Positions 33,786 through 43,779 of a DNA stretch of 64,000 nucleotides are shown piece after piece. The stretch's first letter is position 1. The number at the start of each line of letters is the position of its first letter. The stretch is from Shouchella lonarensis. Its GTDB lineage: Bacteria; Bacillota; Bacilli; Bacillales; Bacillaceae_D. The notes below the pieces were generated by a model, which was given only the letters and a program-made list of their open reading frames with translations, was not told the origin of the DNA and did not search any database. A program made the position numbers and the translations under genes. The stretch spans positions 124,001-188,000 of the forward strand of contig NZ_FMYM01000001.1 in NCBI RefSeq assembly GCF_900096965.1. Reading direction: 5' to 3'.

Positions 33786-36700
33786 ATGGGACGTGTGATA
33801 AAAAAATCAGTCGTCTTGTTGCTTGTGTTCATGATTGTGATGAGTGGCATGCCGCTACAAGCAATTGCTGAGCAACAAAATCAAACGGTTGTTGAGACGA
33901 CAGCATCACAAGATGATGGAACTGTCGAACAAACAGACGATGACTTCGAGGAAGATGATGAGGGATTTTTCTCAGACAGTGAGGAATATGAACTCGGAGA
34001 AGACAATGAGCTGATCAAAGAACGAACAGAAACAACGAAACAATTTTTGAATGAAGATGGGACGATTACTGAAAACGTATACTTTGAACCGATTCATCTG
34101 TTCGATGAAGAGACAGAAGCGTGGGAAGACATTTCTAGTGATCTTGTCAGTGACGGTGAGGAAGCAATCGTCACCGAGAACACGGACTTACTCACAACGT
34201 TTAAACCTGTCATGGAACAAGGACGGTATGTCGACTTTCAAAAGGGTAAACATACATTATCCATGTCATTGTTACATGCCGTTGATGAGGACGGTGAAGT
34301 ACTGGAAGTGACGGATGCGACTGCTACATATGATGAAAATGAGATCATCCATGCAGGTGTGTTCCCGCAAATTGATTTACGTCATATTACATTTAATCAA
34401 CATACGAAAGAAGATTTAATTTTAGAAGAATACACAGGTTATCACCAATTCGTCTACAATATTGACACGGATTTAGAAGCGGTACTTGAAGGAGATGGCG
34501 CGATTACGTTTGTCGACGCATCAAGCGAAAAAATGTTTGACTTACCGAAGCCGTATATGAGCGATTCCAATTATGATGATGGTAAAGGTGAATCTGTTAC
34601 TTCCGAGGCGGTCACATATGAATTAGAGGAACGTGACGGAGGCTATCAGCTTACAGTCAACGCAGATCGTGAATGGCTTACTGACGAAGAGCGGGTGTAC
34701 CCAGTTTATATTGATCCGACGACATCGGTGAATATGAGTGCCGATGCGTTTGTCATGAGTGCTTACCCGACAACAAATTACAGCACTGCAAGTAGTAAAT
34801 GGGATTCTGCTACAAAGTCACATGTATTAAAAGTCGGGAACTATGATAAAACGACAGGGACAACTTTCGGGTTTCTGCGTCCGAATAGTAGCGCGCTAAA
34901 GAAACATATGAATATCTCTAAAGCGACATTAAATCTCCATGTCATCCACCATTACTACGGAAACAATCCAAATGGACTGTGGCTTGATGTGGTCAACAGC
35001 AGCTGGGAGCCAGGCAAGCTCAATTGGAACAACAAACCGGGTTCTAGCAATATTGACCGCGTTAATGTTGGACGTGACAAACCAGCGCAATTTGATGTGA
35101 CGAGCACCGTCAAAGCGTGGGCGTCTGGGTCAAAGCCAAACTATGGATTTAAGCTTCATACAAATGGAAATGGCAAAGAGTATTGGAAAAAAGTATTGTC
35201 GACAACAAATGCGACGAAAAAGCCACATTTGAGTGTGACGTATACATTATCGGCGCCTGATAAACCGACAGCGCGTGCGTATGTCGATGGCGATGAAGGT
35301 CATGTTACCTTGAATTGGAAAAAGGTTGCCGGTGCTACGGGTTACAAAGTATGGATCTTCAACGGAAAAGACGAACAAGCCTTTACTGTTGGAAATGTAG
35401 ATTCTTGGTCTACTTACAATAAAGGCATTTGGCCAACCGCCGCGGATATTAAAGCGGGCAAATATACGCTTTATACAAACGGAAAAGGAAGCCAACTTGC
35501 GCGTGACCCGTCGCCAGTATATAAAAATGCAAAAGGCGGATCCGAGAATAAGAAAAACTATCGTTTCCGCGTCAGTGCGATTTATCCTGAAGGCGAAAGT
35601 GCGAAGTCTGCGGCGATAGAACCAACGATTCCGAACTTAAAAAAGGTAGACAAGCCGACAACGAAAAGCTATAGTAATGGCGATGGCACAGGATATATTG
35701 ACATTAGTTGGTCTGCTGTTCCAGGGGCGACTGGATATAAGCTTGTCATGTACAACGGTAAAGACAATGAACAGATCGATATCGGCAATGTTACCTCTTA
35801 CAGCACGAAAGGGAAGAAGATTTGGCCCACGCCAGCAGAGATTAGACAAGGGCGTTACAAGCTCCATTTAAGTGATAATAAAGGGGCAGAGTTGCCACTT
35901 AGCCCGTCATCAGTGTATAAAAATTCTGGTGGGAACTACCCAGATGCGCACGACTATAACATCAAGGTCATTGCTTACAACAAACAAGGAGAAGCGTATC
36001 GGTCAGCACAAGCGCTCACGTATATTCCTGACTTAGATCGACCAAAAGCACCAAATGGGGTCGCCTATACAAACATGAAAGTAGAGAACACTGGCTACAT
36101 CATGCTTGACTGGGAAGAAGTCGATGGTGCGGAAGGCTATAAAGTCTGGCTTTCAAATGGAAAAACATTCACGGCCTTTGATGTCGGTGATGTGACCCAA
36201 TGGACAACGCAAGGAAAAGGCATTTGGCCAACGGAAGCCGATATTAAAGCGGGTAAATCGGCACTATATACAAACGGTAAAGGCGCCGAACTTGCGGTTG
36301 ATCCGTCACCGGTCTATAAAAACGCGGGCGCGAACGCCAATGCGAAAAACTACTTTATTAAAATGAGTGCTTATGATCGCGATGGGGAAACGATTCAATC
36401 ACCTGAATTTAAACCATCTATCGGCACGCCAACCGAATTTTTCGGTGAAGAAGACTACTGGACGATCTTGACCGTACCATATGGCACAGTCAATGCAGCA
36501 ACTGGAAACATGATGGTCAGTGAAGATGATGTGGAAATTAGTGGACGCGGTCCAGGACTGGGACTTTCTCGGACATACAACAGTTTAGCAGCAACCTCAG
36601 GGATGTTTGGCTACGGCTGGCATAGTGATGCCGAGATGACATTGAAATTATCCGGCAACCAAGCACTATTCGTTGATGATGACAGCACGCTCCACATCTT

Positions 36701-39700
36701 CACGAAACAAGCTGACGGCACTTATAAACCACCAACTGGTGTGTATTTAACGCTTGAAGACAAAGATGGGACGCTGCAACTGAAAACAAAAGACCAAACG
36801 ACAGCCCACTTCTCAAAGAAAACTGGAAAACTCGAAAAGCTCGTCGACGGTCATAACAATGCTACAACCTACACGTATCAAGACAACCGTCTCACAACGA
36901 TCACCGACGCGTCTGGACGAAAGCTCACGTTGAGTTACAACGGAGATGGCACGGTGAAAGAGATTGGCGCACCGGAAGGCCGTAAGCTTACGTACGCATA
37001 TGAAGACGGTCGTTTAGTAAGCAGCACCGATTTTGATGGCGCAGTGACACGCTACGGTTATGATGAAGATGGCAAGATGACATCAGTAACGGAGCCGACA
37101 CATACGGAAGACAAGCCAGTCATCAATCGTTACGTATATGAAAACGGGCGCCTCGTGGAAGCGATCAACCCGCGCAATGAATCATTTAAGCTCGCATACG
37201 ATACAAGCAAACGGACGCTTCTTTTCACGCAACCAAACGGACGTAAACTTTCGTACACGTATAATGCGGCCGGAAACCCGATTCAAACGATTGAAGATGT
37301 TGACGGCTTAAAAATTACGAGCACGGAGAAATACGAAGGCAATAATCTCGTCCAAGCAACCGATCCAAACGATGTTGGTACGGGTAAAGCGACAGAGTCG
37401 TATGAATACGACAAAGACGGCAACGTCACAAAAGCGGTCGATCATTACGGGACAGAAACGTACAAATACAACGAGAACCACGATGTTACAGAAATGGTCG
37501 ATACAGAAGGCGATAAAGTGACTATCGCTTATGACGGGCTTGACGCTGTATCAGAAACAGACCAAAGCGGGAAAACGGCCTCCGCCTCTAAATATGCCAA
37601 AAACGGCAACTTAACCGAGGAAAGCCACGAGCTTGGTACAGCTGCGAATATTCTTGTCAACGGCCAGTTCAATGACGGGAAAACAAGCTGGACACCACAA
37701 GGTGGAGAATGGCACGGTGCGACGTTTGAGGTCGACAAACATTCTGCGGGAGGTTTCTCTGGGACGCAATCCGCGAAATTAACGATCAATACAAATGTCG
37801 AGGCACACGCCTACCATGCGGCAACGCAAGTCGTTGATGCCCATCCAAATGTGTCGTACACGTTTAGCTCGCTCATTAAGACAGACTTAAAAGAAGCACG
37901 CGCTTTCTTAAATGTCGAAGCACTCGACAAAGACGGCAAACGCCTGCGCTGGATTGATAACCGCTATAGCCAACTTGTTGGCAAAAATGACTGGGCTGAG
38001 CGACAACTCACATTCACAACCCCAGCAAACACCGCAAAACTTCGTGTTTACCTTGAAGTAGAAGCGATCAAAAACGGCGCAAATGCGAAAGGAACGGCTT
38101 GGTTTGACCGCGTTCAACTAGAACGGGCCGAAGTGTCATCAAGCTTTAACCCAATCGCCAATTCAAGTTTCCTTCACGGATTGAAAAACTGGAATGGTAC
38201 TGGTGGGACAGTGGGCAATGAAGGTTTTGACGACAACAAGTCTGTCAAAATTGATAAAAAAGGTGAATATACACAAACGGTTGTCTTGAACCAAGCAAAA
38301 GATGCCAAACCATTTGACATGACGCTTACTGGCTTATCTAAAGCGGATAACGTCAAATCGACAAAGTATGGCTTAAAAGCGAAAGCCCACTACGCCGACG
38401 GAACAACGGCTGACATTGAACCAGTCATGTTCCCAGAAGGCACGCAAGACTGGAACCGCGCGGCGGTAAAAATCGCGAAAAACAAGCCCGTCATGAAAAT
38501 TGATGTCACATTCTTCTTTGAAGGCAGCGGCACCGCTTCGTTTGATGATCTCCGCCTTCTGGAAGGGTCCGTCGTCACAAAAAATACGTACGACGAACAA
38601 GGGAACTACGTCACAAAAGTCGAAGACGAACTAGGATATACAACGACTAGCCGGTTCGACCAGTATGGAAATGAACTAGAGTCAATTGACCCACGCGGTC
38701 AAGTGAAGAAACAAACGTACGATTTGACAAACCAACTGGAACAACTATTGCTAGACAACGGCACAAAACTCGACTACACGTATGACAAAAACGGCAACAT
38801 GTTGTCAAAGTCGATTGTTCCACAGTCTGGCACGGCACAAACGTTCACGTATGAATACGATGTTGCTGGTAAGTTGTTAAAAACAGTCGATCCGTTAAAC
38901 GGCGTCTTGACCCATCAATATGATGCCAATAGCAATGAAACGAAAACAATCGCACCAAACGGCAGCACGACCGAAATGACGTACGACGGTACTGATCGGA
39001 TGGCGACAAAAAGCTTTAACGGCTCTCTCGCCTATCGTTACACGTACGACAAAAACGGGAATGAACTAACCGTTGAAGATGTACAAGCAAAAGAAACGAA
39101 AACACGGACGTTTGATAAAAAAGACCGCATCACAAACATCACAGATCGTGGCGGCAAACAAACGTGGACCTACTCGGAAACATCCGATAAACTGAACAGC
39201 TTCTTGTTCGAACACGGTTCATTTAAGCAAGAAAACAAATACACGTACAACAAGAAAGAACAAAACACGTCGATGACCGACGGGGACGCGACGTATCGCT
39301 TTGACTACGACGAGAAAGGCAACGTCAAAACGTTCGTATCCGGTAACGGTACTGGCGCGACATTCTTTTACGACCCACGTGGTCTTGTCACATCACTGTC
39401 ACTAGGAACAAGCACTGGGGAACCGTTACATGAAGAATTCATGAAATACGACGAGAGCGGAAACCGGACGGAAATTAAAGACGGAGACGGCAATACGATC
39501 ACGTACACGTACGGTACGCTCGATCAATTAATGAGTGAAACACTGAAAGATGGCACAAAACACGAATATGCGTATGACGGCTTCGGGAACCGTGTGTCGA
39601 TTAAAACGACGACAGATGGCAAGACAACCGAGAAGCAATTGACGTATAATGTGTATAACCAACTCACAAACTTCGGTGATGAAGCATTAACGTACGACAA

Positions 39701-40781
39701 AAGCGGTAACCGCCTCACCGATGGTCAATACACGTACACATGGGATGCATCTGACCAAATTACGGCGATCACGAAAAAAGGTGAATCAACCCCATTCGTG
39801 AAATACCGTTACGATGAAGCCGGACGCCGAATTCAAAAAGACGTTGGTGGCAACATCACAAACTATCATTACGATGGTGATGGTCTCACAGTCTTGTATG
39901 AAACAAACAAAGACGGCAACGTCACAAAATCATACACGTACTCTGAGAGCGGGCAACTCGTTTCAATGAAAAAAGGCAATGAGCGTTACTTCTATCATTA
40001 CAACGCTCATGGTGATGTGATTGGCATCACAAACAAAGCCGGTAAACGCCTCGCGACATACGAGTACGATGCATGGGGCAATCCGCTCAAAGTCGAAGAA
40101 GCGGATGAAGTGAAAGACAACTCCTACCGCTACGCTGGTTACCAGTACGACCGCGAAACGGGTATGTACTACTTGATGGCGCGTTACTACGAGCCAACAC
40201 ACGGTGTCTTCCTGTCGCTTGATCCAGATGCAGGCGATGATGATGATATCTTGACGCAAAATGGTTACAGCTATGCGAATAACAACCCTGTCATGTTGGT
40301 TGATCCGGACGGGCATTGGGTGTGGCTCGCAGTCAACGCTGGATTTGCGGCTTATGATGCGTATAAAGCGTATAAGTCCGGTAAAGGATGGAAGGGTGCA
40401 GCGTTAGCTGCAGCGTCAAACTTCGGACCAGGGAAGTTGTTTAAGGGTGCGAAGAGGGCGTTTAGTGCAGGAAAAAAATATTTCAAACCTGGAAAATACG
40501 CAAAACGTTCTATCCCGGCGCGGAGTAAAGGTCGTTCTTTCACAAAAAAAGAGAGAAGGGTCATGAACAAGATTGGTAATAAATATGGTTGCCATCACTG
40601 TGGTACGAAGAAACCTGGATATAAAAATTGGGTTCCAGACCATCAACCTGTGAACAGGTTCTTGAAAAAAGGACAAAAGCAGCGGTTATATCCACACTGT
40701 AAGGCATGTTCTAGAAAACAGGGTGGATATGTATCGGCAAGGGTGAAAAAAAGTAAGCAGAAAAAAAGGAAGCGAAGATAA
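33786..40781 (+). CDS. wapA: WapA-like RHS-repeat polymorphic toxin with HNH-like nuclease tip
   Basis: Wall-associated contact-dependent growth-inhibition toxin, 2331 residues. In order: signal peptide (cut near AIA/EQ, residue 28); acidic segment; DNRLRE-type wall-binding domain (about 311-482); three fibronectin-like repeats (about 486-610, 618-740, 750-870); DUF6531-like start (VPYGTVNAATGNMM); YD/RHS repeats (about 1030-1270 and 1600-2110) split by two carbohydrate-binding-like modules (about 1285-1590); RHS core ending YAGYQYDRETGMYYLMARYYEP and NNPVMLVDPDGH; and a basic C-terminal tip. The tip has CHHC (Cys2269, Cys2272), PDHQP (Asp2285, His2286) and HCKAC (Cys2305, Cys2308), as in zinc-stabilised HNH nucleases. 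Ribosome site AGAGGAGAGA. B. subtilis WapA delivers a tRNase; this tip is a different, probably DNA-cutting, module. Confidence 0.93.
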   Translation: MGRVIKKSVVLLLVFMIVMSGMPLQAIAEQQNQTVVETTASQDDGTVEQTDDDFEEDDEGFFSDSEEYELGEDNELIKERTETTKQFLNEDGTITENVYFEPIHLFDEETEAWEDISSDLVSDGEEAIVTENTDLLTTFKPVMEQGRYVDFQKGKHTLSMSLLHAVDEDGEVLEVTDATATYDENEIIHAGVFPQIDLRHITFNQHTKEDLILEEYTGYHQFVYNIDTDLEAVLEGDGAITFVDASSEKMFDLPKPYMSDSNYDDGKGESVTSEAVTYELEERDGGYQLTVNADREWLTDEERVYPVYIDPTTSVNMSADAFVMSAYPTTNYSTASSKWDSATKSHVLKVGNYDKTTGTTFGFLRPNSSALKKHMNISKATLNLHVIHHYYGNNPNGLWLDVVNSSWEPGKLNWNNKPGSSNIDRVNVGRDKPAQFDVTSTVKAWASGSKPNYGFKLHTNGNGKEYWKKVLSTTNATKKPHLSVTYTLSAPDKPTARAYVDGDEGHVTLNWKKVAGATGYKVWIFNGKDEQAFTVGNVDSWSTYNKGIWPTAADIKAGKYTLYTNGKGSQLARDPSPVYKNAKGGSENKKNYRFRVSAIYPEGESAKSAAIEPTIPNLKKVDKPTTKSYSNGDGTGYIDISWSAVPGATGYKLVMYNGKDNEQIDIGNVTSYSTKGKKIWPTPAEIRQGRYKLHLSDNKGAELPLSPSSVYKNSGGNYPDAHDYNIKVIAYNKQGEAYRSAQALTYIPDLDRPKAPNGVAYTNMKVENTGYIMLDWEEVDGAEGYKVWLSNGKTFTAFDVGDVTQWTTQGKGIWPTEADIKAGKSALYTNGKGAELAVDPSPVYKNAGANANAKNYFIKMSAYDRDGETIQSPEFKPSIGTPTEFFGEEDYWTILTVPYGTVNAATGNMMVSEDDVEISGRGPGLGLSRTYNSLAATSGMFGYGWHSDAEMTLKLSGNQALFVDDDSTLHIFTKQADGTYKPPTGVYLTLEDKDGTLQLKTKDQTTAHFSKKTGKLEKLVDGHNNATTYTYQDNRLTTITDASGRKLTLSYNGDGTVKEIGAPEGRKLTYAYEDGRLVSSTDFDGAVTRYGYDEDGKMTSVTEPTHTEDKPVINRYVYENGRLVEAINPRNESFKLAYDTSKRTLLFTQPNGRKLSYTYNAAGNPIQTIEDVDGLKITSTEKYEGNNLVQATDPNDVGTGKATESYEYDKDGNVTKAVDHYGTETYKYNENHDVTEMVDTEGDKVTIAYDGLDAVSETDQSGKTASASKYAKNGNLTEESHELGTAANILVNGQFNDGKTSWTPQGGEWHGATFEVDKHSAGGFSGTQSAKLTINTNVEAHAYHAATQVVDAHPNVSYTFSSLIKTDLKEARAFLNVEALDKDGKRLRWIDNRYSQLVGKNDWAERQLTFTTPANTAKLRVYLEVEAIKNGANAKGTAWFDRVQLERAEVSSSFNPIANSSFLHGLKNWNGTGGTVGNEGFDDNKSVKIDKKGEYTQTVVLNQAKDAKPFDMTLTGLSKADNVKSTKYGLKAKAHYADGTTADIEPVMFPEGTQDWNRAAVKIAKNKPVMKIDVTFFFEGSGTASFDDLRLLEGSVVTKNTYDEQGNYVTKVEDELGYTTTSRFDQYGNELESIDPRGQVKKQTYDLTNQLEQLLLDNGTKLDYTYDKNGNMLSKSIVPQSGTAQTFTYEYDVAGKLLKTVDPLNGVLTHQYDANSNETKTIAPNGSTTEMTYDGTDRMATKSFNGSLAYRYTYDKNGNELTVEDVQAKETKTRTFDKKDRITNITDRGGKQTWTYSETSDKLNSFLFEHGSFKQENKYTYNKKEQNTSMTDGDATYRFDYDEKGNVKTFVSGNGTGATFFYDPRGLVTSLSLGTSTGEPLHEEFMKYDESGNRTEIKDGDGNTITYTYGTLDQLMSETLKDGTKHEYAYDGFGNRVSIKTTTDGKTTEKQLTYNVYNQLTNFGDEALTYDKSGNRLTDGQYTYTWDASDQITAITKKGESTPFVKYRYDEAGRRIQKDVGGNITNYHYDGDGLTVLYETNKDGNVTKSYTYSESGQLVSMKKGNERYFYHYNAHGDVIGITNKAGKRLATYEYDAWGNPLKVEEADEVKDNSYRYAGYQYDRETGMYYLMARYYEPTHGVFLSLDPDAGDDDDILTQNGYSYANNNPVMLVDPDGHWVWLAVNAGFAAYDAYKAYKSGKGWKGAALAAASNFGPGKLFKGAKRAFSAGKKYFKPGKYAKRSIPARSKGRSFTKKERRVMNKIGNKYGCHHCGTKKPGYKNWVPDHQPVNRFLKKGQKQRLYPHCKACSRKQGGYVSARVKKSKQKKRKRR

Positions 40782-40803
40782 TCCACGTTTGGGTTCAAAG
40801 GGA

Positions 40804-40838
40804 GAGCAAATCATGTTATCTCATAGCATGATTTGCTC
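40804..40838. repeat. 12-bp inverted repeat between toxin and first immunity gene
   Basis: GAGCAAATCATG (40804-40815) and its exact complement (40827-40838) form a stable hairpin, further closed by AGGGAG upstream and CTCCCT downstream. No T-run follows. It may end or attenuate the long toxin transcript while the immunity gene has its own start (a TATAAT lies near 40897). Confidence 0.6.
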
Positions 40839-40928
40839 GATACTCCCTATTCTGAAATAATTCTCTATGGTCATTATATGTCGTTGAGAATTCTATCTAT
40901 AATATTTCAAAGATAAAGGGTGAATAGC

Positions 40929-41621
40929 ATGGTGACAAAAGAAAGCGTTTTGGAGATTTTGGATGGACATTTTGACAATGTAAAGCGTCCTTATTTTGAG
41001 GATAGAGAGTTGGACTACATCGGGAGTAAGATATCGATTTTTAGATTAAACGAAAGTGATTGGATGATTAACCTGCAATTTTTTCAGAGGTGTGAGGATA
41101 GTGCTTTTATAGAGAGTCATTTCTATAGTAATCAGCTGAAGCGTCAGTATAAGGTAGATGTGTTTGATCCTTTTTACTTTAAAACAAGTGATGGGGAGGA
41201 GATCGATTATGAAGCAAGTGATGCATCAGATGTAAAGAAAATCGATCTTCTTCAAGTATATTCTCAAGCGTATCCTTTAACTAAGGAGCAAATGTATCAG
41301 GGGGATGCCACAATTAAAGAAACAGCGTGGAAGGAATTTCTTAGAGATTTGTTTTCATATGATTCTTTTAGAGAAAAATTGTGGTTGAACCAGCAGGAAC
41401 TGTTAGAAGGATTTAAATATGACAAGCAGAGTATAGAAGCTTTTGCGGTGGAATCTGAGGCATTTCAGTTTCCAGATTATCTGACTTCCCCTAGTGAAAT
41501 AAGCTGTTTTCAGTCGATTGCTGAGAGTTTAGAAAGAAATGATCCGAAGCTCATTAACTTCGATACCCCGAACAATGAATGGAAAGAGTGGATGGATTAT
41601 GACTATGGAGATGATGAGTAA
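40929..41621 (+). CDS. Putative immunity protein for the WapA tip (DUF7003-like), copy 1
   Basis: A 230-residue acidic soluble protein directly after the toxin gene, the usual position of the matching immunity gene. The start ILDGHFDNVKRPYFEDRELDYIGSKISIFR resembles DUF7003-type proteins found beside bacterial toxins. The next gene is a diverged copy. ATG 40929 lies 7 nt after AAAGGGTG. Binding to and blocking the HNH tip is inferred from position, not shown. Confidence 0.65.
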   Translation: MVTKESVLEILDGHFDNVKRPYFEDRELDYIGSKISIFRLNESDWMINLQFFQRCEDSAFIESHFYSNQLKRQYKVDVFDPFYFKTSDGEEIDYEASDASDVKKIDLLQVYSQAYPLTKEQMYQGDATIKETAWKEFLRDLFSYDSFREKLWLNQQELLEGFKYDKQSIEAFAVESEAFQFPDYLTSPSEISCFQSIAESLERNDPKLINFDTPNNEWKEWMDYDYGDDE

Positions 41622-41645
41622 AAATACGCTAGGAGTGAGGCAACA

Positions 41646-42335
41646 ATGAATCACACCCATATTCTTGATATTTTGGATGAACTACGTGAAGACTATGCAT
41701 TCCCAGTCTTTGATAATGCAAATTTTGATTACGTGAAAGCTAAGCTTTCTGTTTTTATCGATGACAATGATGGATGGTTGATAACGATTCAAGAGTTTGG
41801 TTTGTCTAAAGTGGGTCTAGTAGTATCAGTAACGTACATGGGAAATCTTCTTCCGGATTTTTGTGTGATGTTTGCAGAAGAACCAATAGAGTTTTTAGAT
41901 GAGGAAGGAGAAGTAATCGATGATATCGAGCTTGAGAGTGGCTTTTCTTTAAAGCCAGTGAAGATGTTATTTTATGACAATCCATATCAAGTCCATTTTA
42001 CTAAGAAGGACTTCCAAAACTCTGGAATAAAATGGAGTAGTGATCATGAGTGGATTGCTTTTTTGCGTTTACTGGCTGAAACGCCGTTGTTTCAAAAGAA
42101 GATATGGCTTTCTTCCGAGAAACAATTTGAGTATGCGGAAATCGATCATGATTATCGACTACTATATGAAACAGAAGAATGGCGACATCCTGATGGAGAA
42201 TTTCCGAGTGAATCTCCTTTTTTCCAGAGCATCGCCCAGGCAATTGTAGAAAAAGATTCTTCTGTGATAAAAAATGATGAAGAAAGCAACACACATTGGT
42301 CTCATTGGGAGGAATTTGATTCAGTTGAATATTGA
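41646..42335 (+). CDS. Putative immunity protein (DUF7003-like), copy 2
   Basis: A 229-residue paralogue of the preceding protein: ILDILDELREDYAFPVFDNANFDYVKAKLSVF aligns with its N-terminus, and both share a central WK/W..FL segment, a C-terminal FFQSIA/CFQSIA and a WKEW/HWSHW ending. The sequences have drifted far, as expected if each copy fits a different toxin tip. Ribosome site AGGAGTGAGG. Confidence 0.65.
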   Translation: MNHTHILDILDELREDYAFPVFDNANFDYVKAKLSVFIDDNDGWLITIQEFGLSKVGLVVSVTYMGNLLPDFCVMFAEEPIEFLDEEGEVIDDIELESGFSLKPVKMLFYDNPYQVHFTKKDFQNSGIKWSSDHEWIAFLRLLAETPLFQKKIWLSSEKQFEYAEIDHDYRLLYETEEWRHPDGEFPSESPFFQSIAQAIVEKDSSVIKNDEESNTHWSHWEEFDSVEY

Positions 42336-43161
42336 GATGACTAAAGTACACCCTCCAGTAACAAAAGAATGTTTTTTCCACGTTGACGTGCAAGGACGGA
42401 TATATGTTGGTGTAAATCATGCTAAAGGTATTTTATTCTCCATTTACGATAACCAAAGTGGCTGGACCCAGACTGAAATTCCTATCCAAATCACTTATGA
42501 TGAGATTGCTTTGTTTCAGCAATGTAAAGAAAATAAGTATGCAATGGTTTATCGCGGGGAAGACGGATGGTGTTTGAGCATTCATACGAGCACAGGTAAG
42601 ATGATTCGTTCGATCACGTTGCCTCTGCCATTAGACATCATTTGTTGGTACTTGGATGAGCGTGATTTACTGTGGATAGGAATGGGGGAAGAATCTATCT
42701 TTGGTGATGAAGGTTGTGAATGCGACAGTGTCTATTGCTATTCGTTAGACGGGGAGCTCGTATTTTCTGGGATTGATGAGGACCTTTCAGACATGTGTGC
42801 TCCTAATATTTGTGAGTGTTATGCCATAGCAAGAAAAGATGGGCTGATGTATGTAGCTTATTACCCTGATTTGGTTATTGCAGCATTTGATGAGACAAGT
42901 ATCAAGCGGGTATGGGTATTAAATGAAAACAGTCAGTTTGACTTTGGGTATGGGCAACTCTCTATTTCGAGAGAAGGATTCTGGTTAGCGACAGATGAAC
43001 ATGCGCTTTACTTCGTTTCTCACCATGTTAATGAGGGGATGAAACAGGTAAAATGTTGCGATATAAGTGGCAAAGAATTACACATTCATGCATTAAAGTT
43101 GACCGAAAAAGCGATTTACGCGCATACGGATACAGGGATTTATCAGTATGAACTACAATAA
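42325..43161 (+). CDS. Unknown protein of the immunity cluster, beta-propeller-like
   Basis: A 278-residue protein made of repeated short beta stretches with DG, WLSI and YAH type turns (RIYVGV, YAMVYRGEDGWCLSI, LLWIGMG, LMYVAYY, GFWLATD, AIYAHTDTGIYQY), suggesting a WD/PQQ-like propeller. TTG start at 42325 after GGGAGGA; it overlaps the previous gene by 11 nt. By context an immunity protein; not recognised by sequence. Confidence 0.55.
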   Translation: MNIEMTKVHPPVTKECFFHVDVQGRIYVGVNHAKGILFSIYDNQSGWTQTEIPIQITYDEIALFQQCKENKYAMVYRGEDGWCLSIHTSTGKMIRSITLPLPLDIICWYLDERDLLWIGMGEESIFGDEGCECDSVYCYSLDGELVFSGIDEDLSDMCAPNICECYAIARKDGLMYVAYYPDLVIAAFDETSIKRVWVLNENSQFDFGYGQLSISREGFWLATDEHALYFVSHHVNEGMKQVKCCDISGKELHIHALKLTEKAIYAHTDTGIYQYELQ

Positions 43162-43184
43162 TTGTAGTGATGGAGGATAAACAA

Positions 43185-43751
43185 ATGGACAAACAGACGT
43201 TTTGGCAATTAATCAATCAATCTAGACAACAAGAAGAACCAGAAGAGTGGTTGTTAGAAGTATTATCTTCCAAAGGGGAAGATGCTGCAGTTGGATTTGA
43301 ATACATGGTGCGATCGCTCATGCAAAAAAGCTATATGTCCTCTTTGTGGGGAGCAGCCTATGTATTGATGGACGGCTGTTCAGATGATACGTTTGATTAT
43401 TTTCGTGGCTGGCTAATTGCACAAGGGGAAGAAGTATTCAACAAGGTGCTACAAAATCATGAGTACTTGGCTGAGTATATTTCCGAAGAGAATTTAGATG
43501 AAGAAGGATATCCGCAAAATGAAGAATTATTGACTGTTGGTTTAGACACGCTTACGGTGATGAGAACGGGTGATATAGATTGGGATGATGATGTGTGGGC
43601 AGCAATGGACGATGCGCTTCAAAAATTGGGGCTTGTAGAATCACACAGGATTGAACTTGATTGGGAAGAAGAAGATTTACCAGAACGATTCCCGCGTCTT
43701 TGGAAGCGGTTTGGTGAAGATCCACTGCCATTAGATTTGGATGAGGAGTAA
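43185..43751 (+). CDS. DUF4240 domain protein, likely immunity protein
   Basis: A 188-residue acidic protein. The first 100 residues match DUF4240 (MDKQTFWQLINQSR, then LWGAAYVLMDGCSDDTFDYFRGWLI), a domain common in toxin-immunity clusters. The rest is strongly acidic (EEEDLPERFP). The ATG at 43185 follows TGGAGGATA. Confidence 0.72.
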   Translation: MDKQTFWQLINQSRQQEEPEEWLLEVLSSKGEDAAVGFEYMVRSLMQKSYMSSLWGAAYVLMDGCSDDTFDYFRGWLIAQGEEVFNKVLQNHEYLAEYISEENLDEEGYPQNEELLTVGLDTLTVMRTGDIDWDDDVWAAMDDALQKLGLVESHRIELDWEEEDLPERFPRLWKRFGEDPLPLDLDEE

Positions 43752-43779
43752 AGCCGAATAAGATGTTAGGAGGGATTTA

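Noticed and set aside
39963-40316. 117-codon minus-strand frame inside the toxin gene
   Set aside because: Shadow of the repetitive RHS sequence, without start signal.
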